From DASUNP01 sp963728545 (GTDB taxonomy: Bacteria; Acidobacteriota; Blastocatellia; UBA7656), in contig CAVSKO010000002.1 in assembly GCA_963728545.1 (NCBI GenBank), forward strand, positions 2,976,001-3,040,000: a stretch of 64,000 nucleotides of DNA, in the 5' to 3' direction. Under the pieces are notes generated by a model. That model was not told the origin of the DNA, did not search any database, and saw only the letters and a list, made by a program, of their open reading frames with translations. A program made the translations under genes and the position numbers. Shown here piece after piece: positions 60,333 through 64,000 of this stretch; position 1 is the first letter of the stretch; each line of letters starts with the position of its first letter.

Positions 60333-63300
60333 CTATTTTTTGGGTAGCTTTGGCATTGCGATATCCTTAGGCTCATAAAGTTTTTTAAATTTATCCTTAA
60401 GAATGGCATCTGTGGTTTTCCCTTTCTTATACGGTTTAGCTTTTTCTAGTTTTTCAAAGTGAAGAACTAGCTCTGATACTTTATCTATGTGACGCTGTTT
60501 AAGGAATTTCGAATCAGGCGCATCCGCATCAAGCTGGCGTAAGAGTTCTGCTTTTTCAACACCAATAAAGTAAGGATTAGTGGATTTTCTAAAAGCTTGG
60601 TTAAGGTTGATCCGACCGTGCTTAACTGCGTATAGAGTCAGATAACCTAAGATAAATGCAGATTTGCCTCGAAGGGTTTCGGAAATACCTATTAGATTGC
60701 CCAATAGTGCTCCAAGTATGTGTCCCGTGCCTTTGAAGTTTATTGCTGTCTTCTCCTTATCAGGCGCATTGGCAGTTCCTTTTAATACTCTTATTGCAAG
60801 CCTTGCTATAGACTTTTCATCCCCTTTCTCCACCGAGTCAAGGATCTCTTTATATTTCGGATCCTTTCCACTAGATAATGCCTTTGCAGTATCTGTATTT
60901 GCAATTTTACCTATTAAAACGTTAGGTTTTCTAAACACCCTGAGTGCCGTCGAACTTGAGGATAATCTGAAGATGATAGAGCGGGAGCTTTTATTAGCTC
61001 GATATTTGAATGATACTCTGAGTTGATTCAAATTCCGGACTCTATCCTTTGCCCAAGCCTTTGAATCCGGCTCCTCATCTCCACGATATAAGCTTCCTAT
61101 TTCTAAAAAATTCCTGCCTCCCTGATGTTCAATATGAGCCACTTGGTTTCTTTTATCCTCTAATTTATTCTGCCTACGCTTTTTCACGCCTTCCATATGA
61201 GCCGCCATACTCTTTGTACGCGCATCAACTATTTTCTTAGCGACGTTCTTTACTAGTGCAACTCTCTTCTTTTTATCACTGCCATTAAGACCTGTAGGGT
61301 CGTGCCATCCTACGGGATTACCGCTGACGTAAGCATAAAGATTTAATCCGTCAATCGGCCCAGCCGGGTCGGCGCTCAGCCAGCGCCCGACCTGCGGCTG
61401 GTAGTAACGGAAACCATAGCAGTACGCGCCCGTGTTAGTGTCCCGTTCTCTGCCATCATAGCGGTAGCACTTGAGCCTGATTTGATCGGCTATCCTGGTC
61501 GCGATAATGGCCGACTCGCCGTAGGGATAGAACTCTTCAAAGGTCAGCAAGCTACCCGCCCGATCCATCTCAAGAAGGGAAGAGCCGAGCGGATCATTAA
61601 ACGTAAACCGCGTTTGTGATCGTGTCACACCTTCAGGCGGATTGCCTTTCACCCAGCGCAGATGCGTGGCGATACGATCTTCGCCGTAACCGATTGAAGT
61701 CGAATGAATCTCTTCAATCACCCTCCCTGTGTTCAGATCATCGCCTGCGATCACGCGGCGAATCTCGCTGTTGCCCAGATAGACGCATTCTTCAAAGATG
61801 GTTTTTCCACCTGTTCGCCGCTTCGTAATTTTGCGAACGCGGCTGCCCGTGCTGTTATAAACATAACTTTCGATGACTTGCCGATTCTCGTCCTGATTCA
61901 AGATGATCTGTTGAATGTTGTCGTGATAGTTCCACTTGATGGGCGCTTGCGGGCGCAGTTGCAATTGATTCCCGCCCCGGTCAAAGAGCGTGTCAACGCT
62001 TTGCGCGTCTACTGCAAATTCCTTGCTGACTGCGCGGTTGGAAGTGTCGGAAACAACCATCTCAGTCAAGGTAGTATCACCGGCAGCCTCGTGCTCTATC
62101 CGATGAAGGTTGCGGCCGTCGTCGTACTTGAATTGCTGCGTGTAAGTCTTCAGCGGAGGCAACTGTTGGGGATTGGCGGGTGAGCCAAGCTCCATGCCCG
62201 TCGCCTCAATCAATTGGTAGAGCGCGTCGTAATCGTATTCGGAAACAAGTTCCAACGGCTGCCCATCGGCTTGCTGTATCAGGCCGACTCGTTTCTTGAC
62301 CGCCTTGATGTTACCGACAGGGTCGTGAATGTACTGCAAATCCAGAATGCCTGTATGATCAGCCGAAGTCGTCTGCGCCTGAATCAGCTCGAAGGTTTTC
62401 GGGTCGAAGCTATAACGTGTCACAGCCTGCCCGTCGCCGTACTCCGATGTGAGGCGCTGCCCCCTGGCATTGTGCGTGACCGACTTCAGGTATGATTGCG
62501 GCTCGGCGTCGTCAGGCGTCTGCATCTTAATTGAGCTAACGTCTCCCGCGAGGTCGTAAGAATAGAAGAGAGTATTGCCGACGGGATCCGTTGCGCGGGT
62601 CACCCTTGCGAGGGCGTCATACTCGTAAACAGAATTCAAGGGCGCACCGGCTTGCAGCAAACCTTCTATGCTTGCTTCATCCGTCGGCCACGAAATGATC
62701 TCATCGAAAGAGACTGTCAAGCGTTGACCGGTCGAGAGCGGTTGCCCCAACAGACTGTAAGAGCCGAACCCAGTAACACCGCTTTGATCGAAATGTTGAA
62801 CTATCCGGCCATTGAGATTGGCCGCCGCGCGAGTGGCAGGAGCCATCGAGTTGTCAGGCGAGTCTCCATAAATGATTCGTTCGACGATATGGTCTAGCGG
62901 CGCGGGGCCATCTCCGCCCGTGACCTTCAACTCGACCGGGCGATGGAGCGCGTCATAACTGACCTGAAGCTTGAAGCCGCGCTCGTTCTCGTGATAAACA
63001 ATCTCGCCCACGCAGTTCGCCAAGCTAAACGATAATCCCGCGTCAACACTTGTCACCTGCAACGCTTCGCCCATCAGACTGTGTGTCATTTGCAGATTCT
63101 TTATTCCACGCGGGCCGAGGCGTGGGTCGGCGCTCGATTGCAAAAAGCCTTGAATATCGTGGCTGTGTCGCGTCTGCAAAATTCTCGGTGCCGGTTCGCG
63201 CCGCGACCTGTTAGTCTGATCTTCGATGATTATGTGTCCAAGATTATCAAGCGTGTAACGTTCCGGGGTCTGGTAGAAGATTTCAGCATTCTGCACCGCA

Positions 63301-64000
63301 TCCCAAATTTCGGGCCGCCTGTCCGAGTCGAAAAAAGGTGAAGCCGGGTCGGGATGATCCGGGACGTTAGCCTTATAGTAAGGCGCATCCTTGATTGTGT
63401 CGTTTTCGTCGGAATGCGTTTCGCTCCAACTCGTCCATTCCCGCTTAATCAGAAAGCCTTTGGCCGTTAGAACCTCTGTGGCTCGGCTCAAAGGATCATA
63501 GGTAAACGTGTGGCTCGCGCCGAACCGATGCAAAGCAGGCTGATCGATAAAGAGGTGCGTGTCGGCAAAGAAAGGCTCGTACTGCTGAACAGGATTTCCC
63601 TTGTTGTCGCGCACAACTCGCCCCGATGTCCACCACCTGTTATCCGTCAATCCTGACGAGATGTGATCGGGATCGAGGTTTGAATCTGCGGCGGCGATGA
63701 GCAACGCTTCACCCGGTTCGACTCTCTTTTTTTGCTGCAACACGTGGCCAAATCCATCAACATATATCAAACCGATATGAATAGAACGTTGCGCACTGTT
63801 CGGATAGTTTTCTACAACCAGTTGCAGCGCGTATGTTGGCTGATGACGTGGGGCTTGGCTAAGCAGGTTAAAGATCGCTGCGCGGTGCGGTTGAAAAGGC
63901 TCGCTCAAATTCAAGTCCGCAGCAGATGCCAGATCGTGGAATGCCTGAAACAACGCGCCCTGACGGTTCATATAACCGCGCGCAATCAAATCGTCCTGCA
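60333..64000 (-). CDS. TcB/TcC-type RHS cage protein with novel C-terminal cargo (5' end beyond window)
   Basis: The frame is open to the edge (QDDLIARGYMNRQ...), so the N-terminal SpvB/TcdB portion lies outside. The visible 1222 or so residues cover the end of TcB, RHS/YD repeats (YDALHRPVELKV, YEYDALARVTRATDPVGNTL, YDLAGDVSSIKM) and the RHS core (RYDGRERDTNTGAYCYGFRY; GRWLSADPAGPIDGLNLYAY), ending at GWHDPTGL near 61287, where TcC proteins cut themselves. The following 317 residues (61286-60333) are the cargo: strongly basic, AT-rich in DNA and without a family I can name. The gene is followed after 127 bases by TcA on the same strand. Confidence 0.88.
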   Translation of the reverse strand, partial: QDDLIARGYMNRQGALFQAFHDLASAADLNLSEPFQPHRAAIFNLLSQAPRHQPTYALQLVVENYPNSAQRSIHIGLIYVDGFGHVLQQKKRVEPGEALLIAAADSNLDPDHISSGLTDNRWWTSGRVVRDNKGNPVQQYEPFFADTHLFIDQPALHRFGASHTFTYDPLSRATEVLTAKGFLIKREWTSWSETHSDENDTIKDAPYYKANVPDHPDPASPFFDSDRRPEIWDAVQNAEIFYQTPERYTLDNLGHIIIEDQTNRSRREPAPRILQTRHSHDIQGFLQSSADPRLGPRGIKNLQMTHSLMGEALQVTSVDAGLSFSLANCVGEIVYHENERGFKLQVSYDALHRPVELKVTGGDGPAPLDHIVERIIYGDSPDNSMAPATRAAANLNGRIVQHFDQSGVTGFGSYSLLGQPLSTGQRLTVSFDEIISWPTDEASIEGLLQAGAPLNSVYEYDALARVTRATDPVGNTLFYSYDLAGDVSSIKMQTPDDAEPQSYLKSVTHNARGQRLTSEYGDGQAVTRYSFDPKTFELIQAQTTSADHTGILDLQYIHDPVGNIKAVKKRVGLIQQADGQPLELVSEYDYDALYQLIEATGMELGSPANPQQLPPLKTYTQQFKYDDGRNLHRIEHEAAGDTTLTEMVVSDTSNRAVSKEFAVDAQSVDTLFDRGGNQLQLRPQAPIKWNYHDNIQQIILNQDENRQVIESYVYNSTGSRVRKITKRRTGGKTIFEECVYLGNSEIRRVIAGDDLNTGRVIEEIHSTSIGYGEDRIATHLRWVKGNPPEGVTRSQTRFTFNDPLGSSLLEMDRAGSLLTFEEFYPYGESAIIATRIADQIRLKCYRYDGRERDTNTGAYCYGFRYYQPQVGRWLSADPAGPIDGLNLYAYVSGNPVGWHDPTGLNGSDKKKRVALVKNVAKKIVDARTKSMAAHMEGVKKRRQNKLEDKRNQVAHIEHQGGRNFLEIGSLYRGDEEPDSKAWAKDRVRNLNQLRVSFKYRANKSSRSIIFRLSSSSTALRVFRKPNVLIGKIANTDTAKALSSGKDPKYKEILDSVEKGDEKSIARLAIRVLKGTANAPDKEKTAINFKGTGHILGALLGNLIGISETLRGKSAFILGYLTLYAVKHGRINLNQAFRKSTNPYFIGVEKAELLRQLDADAPDSKFLKQRHIDKVSELVLHFEKLEKAKPYKKGKTTDAILKDKFKKLYEPKDIAMPKLPKK

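Noticed and set aside
60333..61286. ADP-ribosyltransferase assignment for the RHS cargo
   Set aside because: Only an LYRG segment and a serine run are seen; the glutamate motif needed for the family is not evident, so the evidence is too thin.

Overview
The window looks like chromosomal DNA from a soil acidobacterium, most likely of the class Blastocatellia. This is inferred from the gene content and the moderately high GC. The content includes an ECF sigma factor of the acidobacterial TIGR02999 type in front of large Ser/Thr kinases, many secreted peptidases (S9, M14, M2, M50, M15-like, M56), SpoIIE-type phosphatases and abundant palindromic intergenic repeats. No rRNA, tRNA or CRISPR array was seen.

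Layout. 1-5950: a truncated membrane/secreted gene, an AarF/UbiB-family kinase, and an ECF sigma / anti-sigma-like / DUF4252 / DUF4252-like operon. 6052-7957: a palindromic repeat split by a complete IS1182-family insertion sequence with 17-bp perfect inverted ends and a 5-bp target duplication. 7981-15732: a PDZ-membrane-GAF-PP2C phosphatase, an orphan tandem-domain microcompartment shell protein, a double cyclophilin, a surface protein with 18 repeats of 17 residues, and a DUF488 protein. 15758-24737: metallophosphatase, S9 peptidase, a frameshifted serine hydrolase, M14 peptidase. 24087-31169: a run of six same-strand genes (two PPi-type phosphofructokinases, an overlapping zinc metallopeptidase and ATP-grasp ligase, a D-aminoacylase-like enzyme, a membrane protein). 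31398-41369: M2 peptidase, ECF sigma factor, two tandem Ser/Thr kinases that share a 409-bp identical tract, alpha/beta hydrolase. 41592-45911: BlaI repressor plus a BlaR1-like M56 protease carrying HEAT repeats, preceded by a promoter with two operator dyads, and a second frameshifted serine hydrolase. 46013-50614: M15-like and M50 proteins and a moeA-moaC-cheR-type run. 50615-52258: a gene-poor stretch with two very small genes, a palindromic repeat and an IS200/IS605-type element. 52259-64000: a Tc (toxin complex) locus.

The Tc locus is the most striking accessory system. A 2648-residue TcA subunit carries two near-duplicate LamG-like lectin domains. It lies downstream of a gene that appears to fuse the end of TcB with a TcC-type RHS cage. 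That gene ends in an AT-rich C-terminal cargo of about 317 residues which I do not recognise. Other items worth attention are the orphan shell protein, the metallopeptidase/ATP-grasp pair, and several families of long palindromic repeats (MITE-like) that recur through the window.
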